Source: CALAZP01 sp964410725 (GTDB lineage Bacteria; Bacteroidota; Bacteroidia; Chitinophagales; Saprospiraceae). Taken from it: a stretch of DNA of 29,043 bases. Where the stretch lies: contig CAYPID010000028.1 of NCBI GenBank assembly GCA_964410725.1, positions 1 through 29,043 of the forward strand, read 5' to 3'. Positions 7,791-15,912 of this stretch are shown here, in pieces. How positions within the stretch are numbered: the first letter of the stretch is position 1; each line of letters begins with the position of its first letter. Made by a program: the position numbers and the translations under genes. The notes under the pieces are model-generated. The model was not told the origin of the DNA. It did not search any database and worked only from the letters and a program-made list of their open reading frames with translations.

Positions 7791-9122
7791 ATGAGGTGGC
7801 TATCGACTATTTTTGCCGCGTCTAAATCGGAAAAATTGAACTACGAACAAACCCTCCAATTCCTTTATGACCAACTGCCCATGTTTTCCAGGGTAGGCGT
7901 CATACCACATAAATATAACCTTTCCAAAACTCTGGCATTAGCGGAAGCATTCCATAATCCGCATCATAAATTACCGTGTATACATGTCGCCGGCACCAAT
8001 GGAAAGGGATCAGTGTCCCACATGTTAGCAGCAATCTATCAAACTGCAGGATATAAAACTGGATTGTACACCTCTCCACATTATAGAGACCTCAGAGAGC
8101 GAATCAAACTCAATGGTGCCCTGGTTCCTAAGGATTTTGTAGTGGAGTTTGTCGAGCAATATCGCGCTATGAACCTGACCATTCAACCTTCATTTTTTGA
8201 ACTGGCCGTGGTCATGTCTTTGGAGTATTTCAAAAGGGAAAAAGTTGATGTCGCTATCATCGAAACGGGCTTAGGTGGAAGATTAGATTCAACCAATATA
8301 ATAACGCCAATGCTTAGCGTCATTACCAATATTAGCTTTGACCATCAGGCGCAATTGGGGAATACCCTAGAAGCCATTGCAGGAGAAAAGGCTGGGATCA
8401 TCAAACCCCATATTCCAGTTGTTATTGGCGAATCTCATAAAGAAACAGCCCCTGTATTTATAAAAAAGGCTAAAGAAATGGAAGCAGAAATCAGTTTCGC
8501 CGATCAAGACTTTGAAGTGAGACCCCTTCCTACTCAGGATGGCCTTTCGACAGTTTACGAAGTGTTAAAGCCGGCAAACTTTAAATGGCCTACCCTTACC
8601 ACAGATTTGATGGGGTCCTACCAAAAATGGAATATTCAAACCGTTCTGCAGGCCGTTTCAGTTTTACAGCCACTTCTGCCAGTATCCCAAGAAGATTTAA
8701 GTTCAGCCCTTCATAATGTAAAGGAAATCAGTAAATTAATTGGTCGATGGGAAATCAAAAGATTGAATCCGACGGTCATCATGGATAGTGCTCATAACGA
8801 AGCAGGGATTCGATTTGCCGTAGCGCAATTACAAAAAATCCCGGCGCGAACGCTTAGAATCGTTTTCGGAGTCGTCAAGGATAAAGACCCCAAGGAGGTA
8901 CTGAAATTGTTACCCAAAAAAGCCGTGTACTACTTTGCAAAAGCCGATATTCCAAGAGGGATGCCTCCAGAAGAATTACAATTATTAGCCAATTCACACG
9001 ATTTGAAGGGGAATATTTTCCCTTCGGTAAAAGCGGCCTATGAGGCCGCATTAGACCAAGCCCAGCCAGAAGATGTAATTTTTGTTGGAGGAAGTATATT
9101 TGTTGTAGCTGAAATTATTTAG
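7791..9122 (+). CDS. folC: Bifunctional folylpolyglutamate synthase / dihydrofolate synthase
   Basis: A 443-residue Mur-ligase-family cytosolic enzyme that adds glutamate to dihydropteroate and to folates. It shows the conserved opening YDQLPMFSRVG, the ATP-binding loop HVAGTNGKGSVSHML (loop 68-74), ETGLGGRLDSTN, ITNISFDHQAQLG, the lysine region AGEKAGIIKP and DSAHNEAG. It begins 18 bases after the tonB-like gene and is probably cotranscribed with it. The ATG used gives a 15-residue extension before the usual family start; a TTG at 7836 is an alternative. No clear ribosome binding site decides between them. Confidence 0.93.
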   Translation: MRWLSTIFAASKSEKLNYEQTLQFLYDQLPMFSRVGVIPHKYNLSKTLALAEAFHNPHHKLPCIHVAGTNGKGSVSHMLAAIYQTAGYKTGLYTSPHYRDLRERIKLNGALVPKDFVVEFVEQYRAMNLTIQPSFFELAVVMSLEYFKREKVDVAIIETGLGGRLDSTNIITPMLSVITNISFDHQAQLGNTLEAIAGEKAGIIKPHIPVVIGESHKETAPVFIKKAKEMEAEISFADQDFEVRPLPTQDGLSTVYEVLKPANFKWPTLTTDLMGSYQKWNIQTVLQAVSVLQPLLPVSQEDLSSALHNVKEISKLIGRWEIKRLNPTVIMDSAHNEAGIRFAVAQLQKIPARTLRIVFGVVKDKDPKEVLKLLPKKAVYYFAKADIPRGMPPEELQLLANSHDLKGNIFPSVKAAYEAALDQAQPEDVIFVGGSIFVVAEII

Positions 9123-9134
9123 GTACCTTAGAAT

Positions 9135-9725
9135 ATGTTTCGAATATTTTTCTTCTTGGTAGTCCTTGGATTAATCGTATGGCTAGCCGTGCTGGTTCTG
9201 AGGTTAAGGGATTTATACCTCAAAAAATCTAAGCCGGTCACCATTACCGATAAAATTCAAAGCAGCATCAACAGATGTTTGATGGCCCTGAATCAAAATA
9301 GATTGGAATTGGATGCTATTGAATCTAATATTCGTGAAATCAAACAACAGATTACCGAAGAATCTAACCTCTCTCCTCAGAATATGGAGAAATCCAAACA
9401 AGTTCTAGAAGGATTTACCAAAGAAAAGGATCTTAGATTGGCTAAATCAGAGTTTTATCAAACCGCCATTAAAAAACTCAACCTGCTCCTCAAAAACCAC
9501 CAATGGGCAGAAGGATTGGAAGAAAAAAAGAACACCTTGGAAGGTTTGCGCAAACACCATTATGACGACTTAGCTACAATGGAAGAAATTAAATATTCAG
9601 TTCACGCGGAGGAAGAATATGTTCATACTATTGATTCCCTTTCCTTAAAAATATTAGACAGCACCTCTCTAGATGATACCAAATTGGTCAAAGAGGAATT
9701 GGAAAAAATTATTCAAGAATTGTAA
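9135..9725 (+). CDS. Unknown small membrane-anchored coiled-coil protein
   Basis: A 196-residue protein that I do not recognise. It has one N-terminal membrane helix (about 4-24), a basic stop-transfer region (RLRDLYLKKSK), and then a mostly helical charged body with heptad-like patterns at about 40-90 and 100-190. It lacks cysteines apart from Cys48 and has no known catalytic motif. It starts 12 bases after folC and ends only 4 bases from the convergent lipoprotein gene. It is probably the last gene of the exbB operon, so a structural role near that envelope complex is possible, but nothing in the sequence proves it. Confidence 0.75.
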   Translation: MFRIFFFLVVLGLIVWLAVLVLRLRDLYLKKSKPVTITDKIQSSINRCLMALNQNRLELDAIESNIREIKQQITEESNLSPQNMEKSKQVLEGFTKEKDLRLAKSEFYQTAIKKLNLLLKNHQWAEGLEEKKNTLEGLRKHHYDDLATMEEIKYSVHAEEEYVHTIDSLSLKILDSTSLDDTKLVKEELEKIIQEL

Positions 9726-9729
9726 ATCA

Positions 9730-10338
9730 TTAATACAGACGACTAACGTCAATTTTTTGACCGTTTTTAATATCATCTGTAACCACTAAAATCCTTTTTC
9801 TACGTCCTAGTTTGTTGAGGAATATTTCCTGACCAATAGTCAGATTAACCCTACTTTCACTGTTGGGAGAAAGATTGGGATTCATCACTCCCGGAATTCT
9901 CAACGGAATAGGTTGATTAGTGGGATTGATTAAAAAGAAACTAATCGTCTTGGAAGTTTGAAGTTGACGCTTAGCAGGAACGGGAGTTGGCAGGCTAAAG
10001 GTAACCTTAACCTTGGCGGCCCGATTGGCGTCAATCAATAATCTTTGGTTTTTTTCAATGGTTAATTTGGCGCTTGCAAATTTATTTAAACTGAATCCCT
10101 TGACTTGGTTTTTATTAGCCTTATCCATGACCCGAACCCCCACTTGGTAAGCGCTTTTATTTTTGATCGTTGCAACTACCTCAGGTGCATTGGGATAGGG
10201 ATTAATGAGTCCATTTTGTCCATCCTTGCCACCAATCAACAACATGGAATTGCCATCAGGAATTCGAACGGTATGCATGGAAACCCCACAACTGCTTAGA
10301 ACAATTAATAAAACTAGTGCTGATATTTTGGGGTACAT
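9730..10338 (-). CDS. Unknown outer-membrane-type lipoprotein
   Basis: 202 residues with an SPII signal peptide and lipobox LSSC (lipidated Cys17). The rest looks beta-rich. A first region (about 25-110) contains GGKDGQNGLINPYPN and a strand pattern. A second (about 115-202) resembles a small immunoglobulin-like or PPC-like fold and ends in basic KLGRRKRIL. I do not recognise a family. There is no close partner: the thioredoxin-like gene upstream is on the same strand but 141 bases away, and that gap has no clear promoter match. Confidence 0.75.
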   Translation of the reverse strand: MYPKISALVLLIVLSSCGVSMHTVRIPDGNSMLLIGGKDGQNGLINPYPNAPEVVATIKNKSAYQVGVRVMDKANKNQVKGFSLNKFASAKLTIEKNQRLLIDANRAAKVKVTFSLPTPVPAKRQLQTSKTISFFLINPTNQPIPLRIPGVMNPNLSPNSESRVNLTIGQEIFLNKLGRRKRILVVTDDIKNGQKIDVSRLY

Positions 10339-10479
10339 AGTCGTGATATTTTAATAGGACTTTAAGAATTAAATGATAGACTTAAAAATAAATCTAGGGG
10401 TATCTCTTGGTGAAATACTCGATATCTAGAATTACTTAACGAAAGATATGGGGAATTATTCTAGTTCAGGAAAACCCAT

Positions 10480-11049
10480 TTAATTCTTAACATCCGCCAA
10501 ATACTCTTCATAGGAGGTGGTCTTGTAGTGATCCTCAGCTATAAAACTCAACTCTTTTAACAAATCAGGTACTTGTTTGAAGCCCGGTGAAACTGTAATT
10601 CTTCTCTGTGCTTCATCCAAATAAACATAGGAGGGATAACCCAGCTGTCCATCCAATAGGGAATATGCCAATTCATGCACCCCTCTTCTACCTTGGTTGA
10701 TGAACTTCAAACTGTATCCATTGTATTCTACAATTTCTCTTTGTTCGGCGTCAAACTTAATTGGATAAAAGTTTTCATTAATGTAGGCAGCTACTTTGGG
10801 ATCTGCAAAAGTTGTCTTATCCATTTTCTTGCACCATCCACACCAATCTGTATAGACGTCGACGAACAATTTTTTAGGTTTTTTATTAGAGGCTTCAATC
10901 GCGTCTTCCCAACTCATCCATTTAATGGGACCATCTGCCACCAATTCTTTAACCGGCTGGTCATTAGCGCTTTTATATTTGGAGGGAACAAAAGCCCATA
11001 AAGTCAAACCTAATAGGAGTATAGCAATGAAAGGAAGAATTTTTTTCAT
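10480..11049 (-). CDS. Membrane-anchored or secreted thioredoxin-like protein (thioredoxin_7 type)
   Basis: 189 residues with an N-terminal signal anchor or signal peptide (residues 4-22). A thioredoxin fold follows, with active site Cys70-Gly-Trp-Cys73 (DWCGWCKKMDKTTF) and the cis-proline at Pro139 (GYPSYVYLD). It should act in the periplasm as a thiol-disulfide reductant or isomerase. The CGWC centre and DVYTDWCGWCKKM context are typical of Bacteroidota proteins of this group and not of cytosolic thioredoxin (CGPC). On the minus strand the leader contains TATATTTG (11067-11074), a -7 element without a clear -33 partner. The substrate is unknown. Confidence 0.88.
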   Translation of the reverse strand: MKKILPFIAILLLGLTLWAFVPSKYKSANDQPVKELVADGPIKWMSWEDAIEASNKKPKKLFVDVYTDWCGWCKKMDKTTFADPKVAAYINENFYPIKFDAEQREIVEYNGYSLKFINQGRRGVHELAYSLLDGQLGYPSYVYLDEAQRRITVSPGFKQVPDLLKELSFIAEDHYKTTSYEEYLADVKN

Positions 11050-11066
11050 AATATTTGCTTGAATTT

Positions 11067-11074
11067 CAAATATA
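11067..11074 (-). promoter_or_regulatory. Candidate -7 element for the thioredoxin-like gene
   Basis: On the minus strand TATATTTG matches TAnnTTTG exactly and lies 17 bases before the start codon. No TTTG is found at the expected distance upstream, so this is only a partial promoter match. Confidence 0.35.
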
Positions 11075-11122
11075 TCAAACAGTTATCATTTATTAATTGT
11101 TTCGCAAGGAAAAATAGAACAA

Positions 11123-11692
11123 TTGACTAAAAAACTAGTAGTAGCCATTGGAGGATCCAGTGGTTCCATATATGCTCGGTTGATTTTGGATAAATTAGCT
11201 GCTATGGGTCAAGAGGGCCCTGAAGTGGGAATGGTTATGAGTGACAATGCCAAATTCAACTGGGAATACGAACTGAAGAATAAGGATTATCTAAACTATC
11301 CGTTTAAGCTATATGAAAAAAATGATTTTCATGCTCCCTTTGCCTCGGGTTCTGCACATTATGATACGATGATCGTATGTCCATGCTCTGCTGGTCTTAT
11401 GGGAAGGATTGCCAATGGAATTTCTAATGACTTGACAACCAGGGCGGCCGATGTCATATTAAAAGAGCGAAGAAAATTGATTGTAGTACTCAGGGAGACT
11501 CCTTTAAATTTAATTCATCTGCGCAATATGACTACTATTACGGAGACCGGCGGAATCATTTGTCCAGCTACACCTTCCTTCTACAGCCATCCCGAAAGTT
11601 TGGAGGAATTAGCCTTAACAGTAGTGGATAGGGTATTAGATTTATGTGGATTACCCATTAAAACCTACCGATGGGGAGAAAAGAGTAATTAA
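11123..11692 (+). CDS. ubiX: Flavin prenyltransferase UbiX
   Basis: A 189-residue flavoprotein of the usual UbiX length. It prenylates FMN with dimethylallyl phosphate to make the prenyl-FMN cofactor used by UbiD-type decarboxylases. It shows the FMN-binding opening VVAIGGSSGSIYARL, CPCSAGLMGRIANGISNDLTTRAADV, the KERRKLIVVLRETPLN motif and the PATPSFYSHPES C-terminal region. The start must be TTG at 11123: the next in-frame ATG lies inside the fold, past the GGSSGS loop, and no ATG or GTG lies upstream in frame. AAGGA at 11106-11110 may serve as a weak ribosome binding site. The FKBP gene follows 16 bases after its stop. No ubiD is in the window. Confidence 0.93.
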   Translation: MTKKLVVAIGGSSGSIYARLILDKLAAMGQEGPEVGMVMSDNAKFNWEYELKNKDYLNYPFKLYEKNDFHAPFASGSAHYDTMIVCPCSAGLMGRIANGISNDLTTRAADVILKERRKLIVVLRETPLNLIHLRNMTTITETGGIICPATPSFYSHPESLEELALTVVDRVLDLCGLPIKTYRWGEKSN

Positions 11693-11708
11693 CTTTAGCA
11701 AACACAAT

Positions 11709-12377
11709 ATGAAAAAAGCATTTTTATTTATTTTACTTATTTCCAGCCTTTTAACGCAAAATGGTTGGACGCAAAACAATCAAACTTTAATGGATTCAAT
11801 TAGTTACAGCTTGGGTGTATTAATGGCCCAAAGTATTAAAAACCAAGGATTTGAAGGGTTAAATACTCAGGAATTAGCGCTGGGTATCGATGATGTTCTT
11901 CAAAACAAAAATTTGAAAATCGATGTCGAAGGAGCCAATGCTATGGTTCAACAATTTATGCAAAATCAAAAGATGAGTCAATACGAATCAAAAATAGCTG
12001 AGGAAAAAGCATTTCTCGCTGAAAATGCAAAAAGGCCAGAGGTGACGACATTGCCTTCTGGATTGCAATACGAAGTATTAACGGAAGGTTCAGGTCCAAT
12101 GCCAACCTTGAATGATAAGGTGACGGTCCATTATCACGGGACTTTATTGGATGGTACTGTTTTCGACAGCTCTGTCGATAGAGGAACTCCTGCAACTTTT
12201 GGGGTAGGGCAAGTAATTGCGGGTTGGGTTGAAGGACTTCAATTGATGCCTACTGGTTCTAAATGGAAGTTGTACATTCCTTATAACCTGGCGTATGGAG
12301 AGCGGGGTGCAGGTCCTACCATTCAGCCTTATTCAGCCTTAATTTTCGAAGTTGAACTCATCGAAATTGCACAATAA
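11709..12377 (+). CDS. Secreted FKBP-type peptidyl-prolyl cis-trans isomerase (FkpA/Mip-like)
   Basis: 222 residues from the chosen ATG at 11709, which gives a clean signal peptide (KKAFLFILLISSLL...GWTQ). An in-frame start at 11646 would overlap ubiX and bury that signal, so it is rejected. Residues about 25-100 are the helical N-terminal dimerisation domain (DSISYSLGVLMAQSIKNQG). Residues about 108-222 are the FKBP domain, with VTVHYHGTLLDGTVFDSS, GWVEGLQLMPTGSKW and IPYNLAYGERGAG. It is a periplasmic folding helper that isomerises proline bonds. trmD begins directly after its stop codon, so the two are translationally linked. Confidence 0.93.
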   Translation: MKKAFLFILLISSLLTQNGWTQNNQTLMDSISYSLGVLMAQSIKNQGFEGLNTQELALGIDDVLQNKNLKIDVEGANAMVQQFMQNQKMSQYESKIAEEKAFLAENAKRPEVTTLPSGLQYEVLTEGSGPMPTLNDKVTVHYHGTLLDGTVFDSSVDRGTPATFGVGQVIAGWVEGLQLMPTGSKWKLYIPYNLAYGERGAGPTIQPYSALIFEVELIEIAQ

Positions 12378-13058
12378 ATGCGGATAGATATACTTTCAGC
12401 AGTTCCTGAATTATTGACGAGCCCGTTTTCACATTCGATTATGAAAAGAGCCGCTGATAGGGGATTGCTGGAAGTTGTCGTCCACGATTTGAGGCATTTT
12501 GGATTGGGCAAAAATCGCCAGATTGACGATTATCAATACGGTGGAGGTGCAGGAATGGTCATGCGATTAGAACCCATTGTGCAGTGCATTGAACATTTAA
12601 AAGGGGAGAGAAACTACGACGAGGTTATTTTTCTTACCCCAGATGGCGTTCTTTTCGACCAATCCTTAGCCAATCAATTGTCCCTTCGGGAAAATATAAT
12701 TTTGTTGTGTGGCCACTATAAAGGAATTGATGAGCGTATTCGCGAGCATTACATCACCAAGGAAATTTCTATTGGTAATTATGTCCTTTCCGGAGGAGAA
12801 TTAGCGGCAGCTGTGGTTACCGATGCCATAGGAAGATTACTTCCTGGCGTGCTAAACGATGAGAGTTCCGCCCTTTCCGATTCCTTTCAAGATGATTTAT
12901 TAGCCCCACCTGTTTACACCAGACCAGCAGAATATAACGGTTGGAAAGTGCCAGAAGTCTTAACTTCGGGAAATTTCAAAAAAATAGAGGAGTGGCGTCA
13001 TGAAAAGGCGGTAGAAAGGACTCGAGAAAGGCGCCCTGAATTATTTAAAAAATTATGA
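12378..13058 (+). CDS. trmD: tRNA (guanine-N1)-methyltransferase TrmD
   Basis: A 226-residue SPOUT-family methyltransferase that makes m1G37 in tRNAs reading codons starting with C and prevents frameshifting. It shows DYQYGGGAGMVMRLEP, the trefoil-knot motifs LLCGHYKGIDERI and SIGNYVLSGGELAA, and the C-terminal PPVYTRPAEYNGWKVPEVL. It abuts the FKBP gene with no gap (TAAATG) and overlaps terC by four bases (ATGA). In many bacteria trmD travels with rpsP, rimM and rplS; none of them is seen here. Confidence 0.96.
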   Translation: MRIDILSAVPELLTSPFSHSIMKRAADRGLLEVVVHDLRHFGLGKNRQIDDYQYGGGAGMVMRLEPIVQCIEHLKGERNYDEVIFLTPDGVLFDQSLANQLSLRENIILLCGHYKGIDERIREHYITKEISIGNYVLSGGELAAAVVTDAIGRLLPGVLNDESSALSDSFQDDLLAPPVYTRPAEYNGWKVPEVLTSGNFKKIEEWRHEKAVERTRERRPELFKKL

Positions 13059-13888
13059 TTCCTATGTTTCTTTCCTTTTTACATCTTCCAGATTTTAGCA
13101 ACCCCGCGGTATGGATCAGTTTGCTAACCATCTCCTTTCTTGAAATTGTACTGGGGGTGGATAATATCATTTTTATTAGTATTGCGGCAAACCGGTTACC
13201 AGAGGCAGAGCGGGCAAAAGCCAGAAATATTGGTCTGATCCTGGCCATGGTGTTCAGAATCATTCTATTATTCGGATTAACGGCGTTAATTGCAATGCAA
13301 AGTCCATGGTTTTCCGTAGATGCGATGGGTATTCATGCTGGTTTTACAGGTCAGTCTGTCATTCTAATCTTGGGTGGCGTATTTTTACTGTATAAGAGCA
13401 CTAGTGAGATTCACCACAAACTGGAAGATGATCCAGAGGCTGTTCATCAAAAGGTTAATAAAGGTGGGGTTTCTTTAATGAATGTAATCATTCAAATTGG
13501 ATTGATCAATATCGTTTTTTCCTTTGACGCCATTTTAACGGCTGTGGGGTTGACTGATGAAATCTTGGTCATGGTCCTTGCTATAATTATTTCTGTTTTT
13601 ATCATGATGTGGTTTGCCGGACCCATCGGTGATTTTGTAAACAAACACCCCACTTTACAAATGCTTGGTTTGGCCTTTTTAATTTTAATTGGCTTTATGT
13701 TGATTGCAGAAGGTGCACACTTAGCTCACTTAAGATTTGGCGACACAGAAATTGGGGCAGTACCCAAAGGATATCTGTACTTTGCCATAGCCTTTTCTTT
13801 AGGAGTTGAATTTTTGAATCTTCGATTGAGGAAGCAAAAAAAACCTATTCAGTTGCGTGGATATTTAGATGAAAATCAACAAGGGTGA
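13055..13888 (+). CDS. TerC-family integral membrane protein
   Basis: 277 residues with about seven hydrophobic helices and the family signatures FLEIVLGVDNIIFISI, IGLINIVFSFDAILTAVGLT and the conserved membrane Asp residues in them. Despite the name, the family is not limited to tellurite resistance: characterised members export manganese or supply metals to secreted enzymes. The substrate is not readable here. The start overlaps the trmD stop (ATGA), indicating translational coupling. The gene ends 8 bases before the convergent glycosyltransferase stop, with no terminator visible. Confidence 0.9.
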   Translation: MIPMFLSFLHLPDFSNPAVWISLLTISFLEIVLGVDNIIFISIAANRLPEAERAKARNIGLILAMVFRIILLFGLTALIAMQSPWFSVDAMGIHAGFTGQSVILILGGVFLLYKSTSEIHHKLEDDPEAVHQKVNKGGVSLMNVIIQIGLINIVFSFDAILTAVGLTDEILVMVLAIIISVFIMMWFAGPIGDFVNKHPTLQMLGLAFLILIGFMLIAEGAHLAHLRFGDTEIGAVPKGYLYFAIAFSLGVEFLNLRLRKQKKPIQLRGYLDENQQG

Positions 13889-13896
13889 CGACACTA

Positions 13897-15462
13897 CTAA
13901 GGGTATTGGACTAAAACTATCGTTTCATTTCCGTATTGATGTTCAAATTGGGTGGGTAAACCTGTGGGTACCACTTTTTTGTTGGCCAAATAATAGACGC
14001 CACTTTCCCATTGTCGCTTGGATTTCAAAGTGGTTCCTATCCATTTATTTAAATAGAATACCATTGTTAGGGAAAGGGGCAGTTCTTTCTCCTCAATGAT
14101 GGGAACATCGCCTTCTATGTAAAGATAAAGGGGCTGATTATTGATTTCATTGACAATGGCATGAGCCCGTTCTTTATCGGATTGGGCAATACTGTCTGAG
14201 GCCCTTTGTGGCAGCACCACTAGATCAAAGACCACCCTCAAAGCAGTAAACGCTAGTACGGAAACCACCACAGTGGGCCAGGTTTTTTGACGCAGTATCC
14301 CCACTAAGCCAATCCCGAAAAGCACGGCTAATAAAGCTGGCCATTCCAGGGGGAAGGCGAGGTAATTTTTGCCGAAGGCGTACAACCCTATTCCGCCAAT
14401 CAAGAGCAGGCCGGTCAATACCATAGAAAGATAATTCAGCCACTGATGACTTTTTAGGATATGGATATAAACAGCTGAAGATAAGTAGATTACAAAGGGA
14501 TACAACATATATATATACCTTTGTTTGGCGCCTGGTGACAACCAATATAACATCAGTTGAACGGCCAGCATGCCGAGGCAGAATTTCAAAAAAGGGTGTT
14601 GAGTAATGATTTTCCAATTCGATTTTTTAAAATAAAATAACAGGATCAAAGAAGCGGGAAGGGTATTTTTGAAGAGGTCCACAGGAAAAATTAACACGTG
14701 GGAGAGGAATCTGGTCCAACTGTGTTCCACTACCGTTCTTTGACTGGATTGAGTCCATATACCTTCCAGAAATGCCAGGGGGTCATTGAATTGTCCGTAG
14801 TATAAAAAGTAGCCGCCCACTATTCCGAGAAAAAGGAATCCGGAAATGAAGTGCATGGGGTGAAATAGTTTTTTCCATTGTTGGTGGTGGTAGCAAGTGA
14901 AGAGGATGCCCAATCCCAAAAAGACGATGGAGGGCATACCTTTAGTTAAAAATCCCACGGCGGATAAGAGGTAGGCAGTGAGGTACATCCAACTGTACTG
15001 TTGGGTATTGGAAAAATGAAGGAGTGCGCTGAGGACGGCGAAAGTAATCAAGGAGTAAAACAAATCAATTTCTGCCAGGAGGGAAAAATAAAAAAGGATA
15101 TCGATGGAGACCATAAAAAACAGGGCAGAGAGAAGGCCCATTGCACGACTGTGATGGCGTTTTCCAACCAGATATACGAGTCCCCCGAGGCTGATAAAGG
15201 ATAAGACCGAGGGGATGCGGACCGCCCATTCATCCCAGGTTCCAAATAGCGTCACTGAAAGAATAATGAGCCAATTGTAAATGGGTGGTTTGAAATAATA
15301 ATACTCTCCGAGTTGGAGGGGCACCCAAAGGTTACCGGCCTCTAACATTTCCATGGCCACTATGGCGCGTCTGGGTTCTTCCAAAAACAGGGGTTGGACG
15401 CCGATATTGAGAAAAAGAGCGGTGAGGATAAAGGCAATGGCCAGGAAATAATAATTTTTCAT
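13897..15462 (-). CDS. ArnT-like membrane glycosyltransferase (GT39/GT83-type)
   Basis: 521 residues with about eleven to thirteen membrane helices. The first periplasmic loop bears the ArnT/PMT signature: LFLEEPRRAIVAMEMLEAGN followed by LQLGEYYYFKPPIYNWLI, where the acidic and arginine residues bind the lipid-linked sugar donor and catalyse transfer. Such enzymes move a sugar from a polyprenyl phosphate to a lipid A, protein or glycan acceptor on the periplasmic side. The C-terminal 90 residues are soluble. Donor and acceptor are unknown, and no other glycan gene is nearby. The gene is a single-gene unit between two plus-strand runs. Confidence 0.85.
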   Translation of the reverse strand: MKNYYFLAIAFILTALFLNIGVQPLFLEEPRRAIVAMEMLEAGNLWVPLQLGEYYYFKPPIYNWLIILSVTLFGTWDEWAVRIPSVLSFISLGGLVYLVGKRHHSRAMGLLSALFFMVSIDILFYFSLLAEIDLFYSLITFAVLSALLHFSNTQQYSWMYLTAYLLSAVGFLTKGMPSIVFLGLGILFTCYHHQQWKKLFHPMHFISGFLFLGIVGGYFLYYGQFNDPLAFLEGIWTQSSQRTVVEHSWTRFLSHVLIFPVDLFKNTLPASLILLFYFKKSNWKIITQHPFLKFCLGMLAVQLMLYWLSPGAKQRYIYMLYPFVIYLSSAVYIHILKSHQWLNYLSMVLTGLLLIGGIGLYAFGKNYLAFPLEWPALLAVLFGIGLVGILRQKTWPTVVVSVLAFTALRVVFDLVVLPQRASDSIAQSDKERAHAIVNEINNQPLYLYIEGDVPIIEEKELPLSLTMVFYLNKWIGTTLKSKRQWESGVYYLANKKVVPTGLPTQFEHQYGNETIVLVQYP

Positions 15463-15467
15463 TTGAC

Positions 15468-15485
15468 AAAGTTAGCAGTAACTTT
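15468..15485. promoter_or_regulatory. Perfect inverted repeat between divergent glycosyltransferase and DoxX genes
   Basis: AAAGTTA-GCAG-TAACTTT, 7-bp perfect arms around four bases, fills much of the 45-base divergent gap. Its left arm, read on the minus strand with one extra base (15467-15474), is TAACTTTG, an exact TAnnTTTG match. The right arm read on the plus strand is TAACTTTA, one base off. It could be an operator or a pair of back-to-back -7 elements; no -33 element is at the usual spacing. Confidence 0.4.
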
Positions 15486-15507
15486 ATTTCTTAAAAATGG
15501 AAAAAAT

Positions 15508-15912
15508 ATGAATACTAGGATGGAAAGCAGTTATGGAATATTGGTAGGCCGTTTGGCCTTTGGATTTGCCATGATTAAGGTACATGGTTGGGGTAAAATG
15601 ATGCGATTATTTTCTGGTGAGGAAATCCAATTTTTTGATTTCATGGGATTGGGTTCCACGATATCTTTGGGATTGGCCACTTTCGCTGAGGTGATTTGCG
15701 CGCTCTTAATAATGGTGGGTTACTATACCAGATGGGCCGCTTTACCTTTGATTTTTACGATGGGAGTTGTGGTTTTAGTGGTAGATTACGGGGAGCCATT
15801 TCGCGAATTTGAAAAGGCCTTTTTGTTTTTAGCCTACTTCATATCGTTACTATTAACCGGGCCTGGAAAAATTTCTTTGGACCACCGATTGCGGAAAACT
15901 ACTTCTTTCTAA
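15508..15912 (+). CDS. DoxX-family small membrane protein
   Basis: 134 residues from the ATG at 15508. A longer in-frame opening upstream, from 15394, overlaps the divergent glycosyltransferase gene and adds an unlikely charged tail, so it is rejected. Four hydrophobic segments and the DoxX pattern are visible: GRLAFGFAMIKVHGWGKMM, FAEVICALLIMVGYYTRWAALPL, and EKAFLFLAYFISLLLTGPGKISLDH. The family is linked to membrane redox chemistry and quinone or sulfur metabolism, but its activity is poorly defined. Its stop overlaps the ApbE start by one base (TAATG), so the two are coupled. Confidence 0.85.
   Translation: MNTRMESSYGILVGRLAFGFAMIKVHGWGKMMRLFSGEEIQFFDFMGLGSTISLGLATFAEVICALLIMVGYYTRWAALPLIFTMGVVVLVVDYGEPFREFEKAFLFLAYFISLLLTGPGKISLDHRLRKTTSF

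Noticed and set aside
10339..10479. Possible small gene or regulatory RNA in the 141-base gap
   Set aside because: No open frame with a start, no stable hairpin and no promoter match could be found; nothing supported here.
11646..11708. Longer in-frame start for the FKBP isomerase overlapping ubiX
   Set aside because: It would place 21 extra residues before an otherwise clear signal peptide; the ATG at 11709 is the better start.
13055..13888. TerC as evidence of a tellurite-resistance cluster
   Set aside because: There are no other ter genes, the gene sits with trmD, and characterised TerC-family proteins often handle manganese.
14225..14617. Open frame within the glycosyltransferase gene in another frame
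   Set aside because: The membrane glycosyltransferase motifs run through the whole region in the main frame, so this is a by-product of codon use.
15394..15507. Longer in-frame start for the DoxX-like protein
   Set aside because: The extra charged residues overlap the divergent glycosyltransferase gene and do not resemble the family; ATG at 15508 gives the normal DoxX N-terminus.
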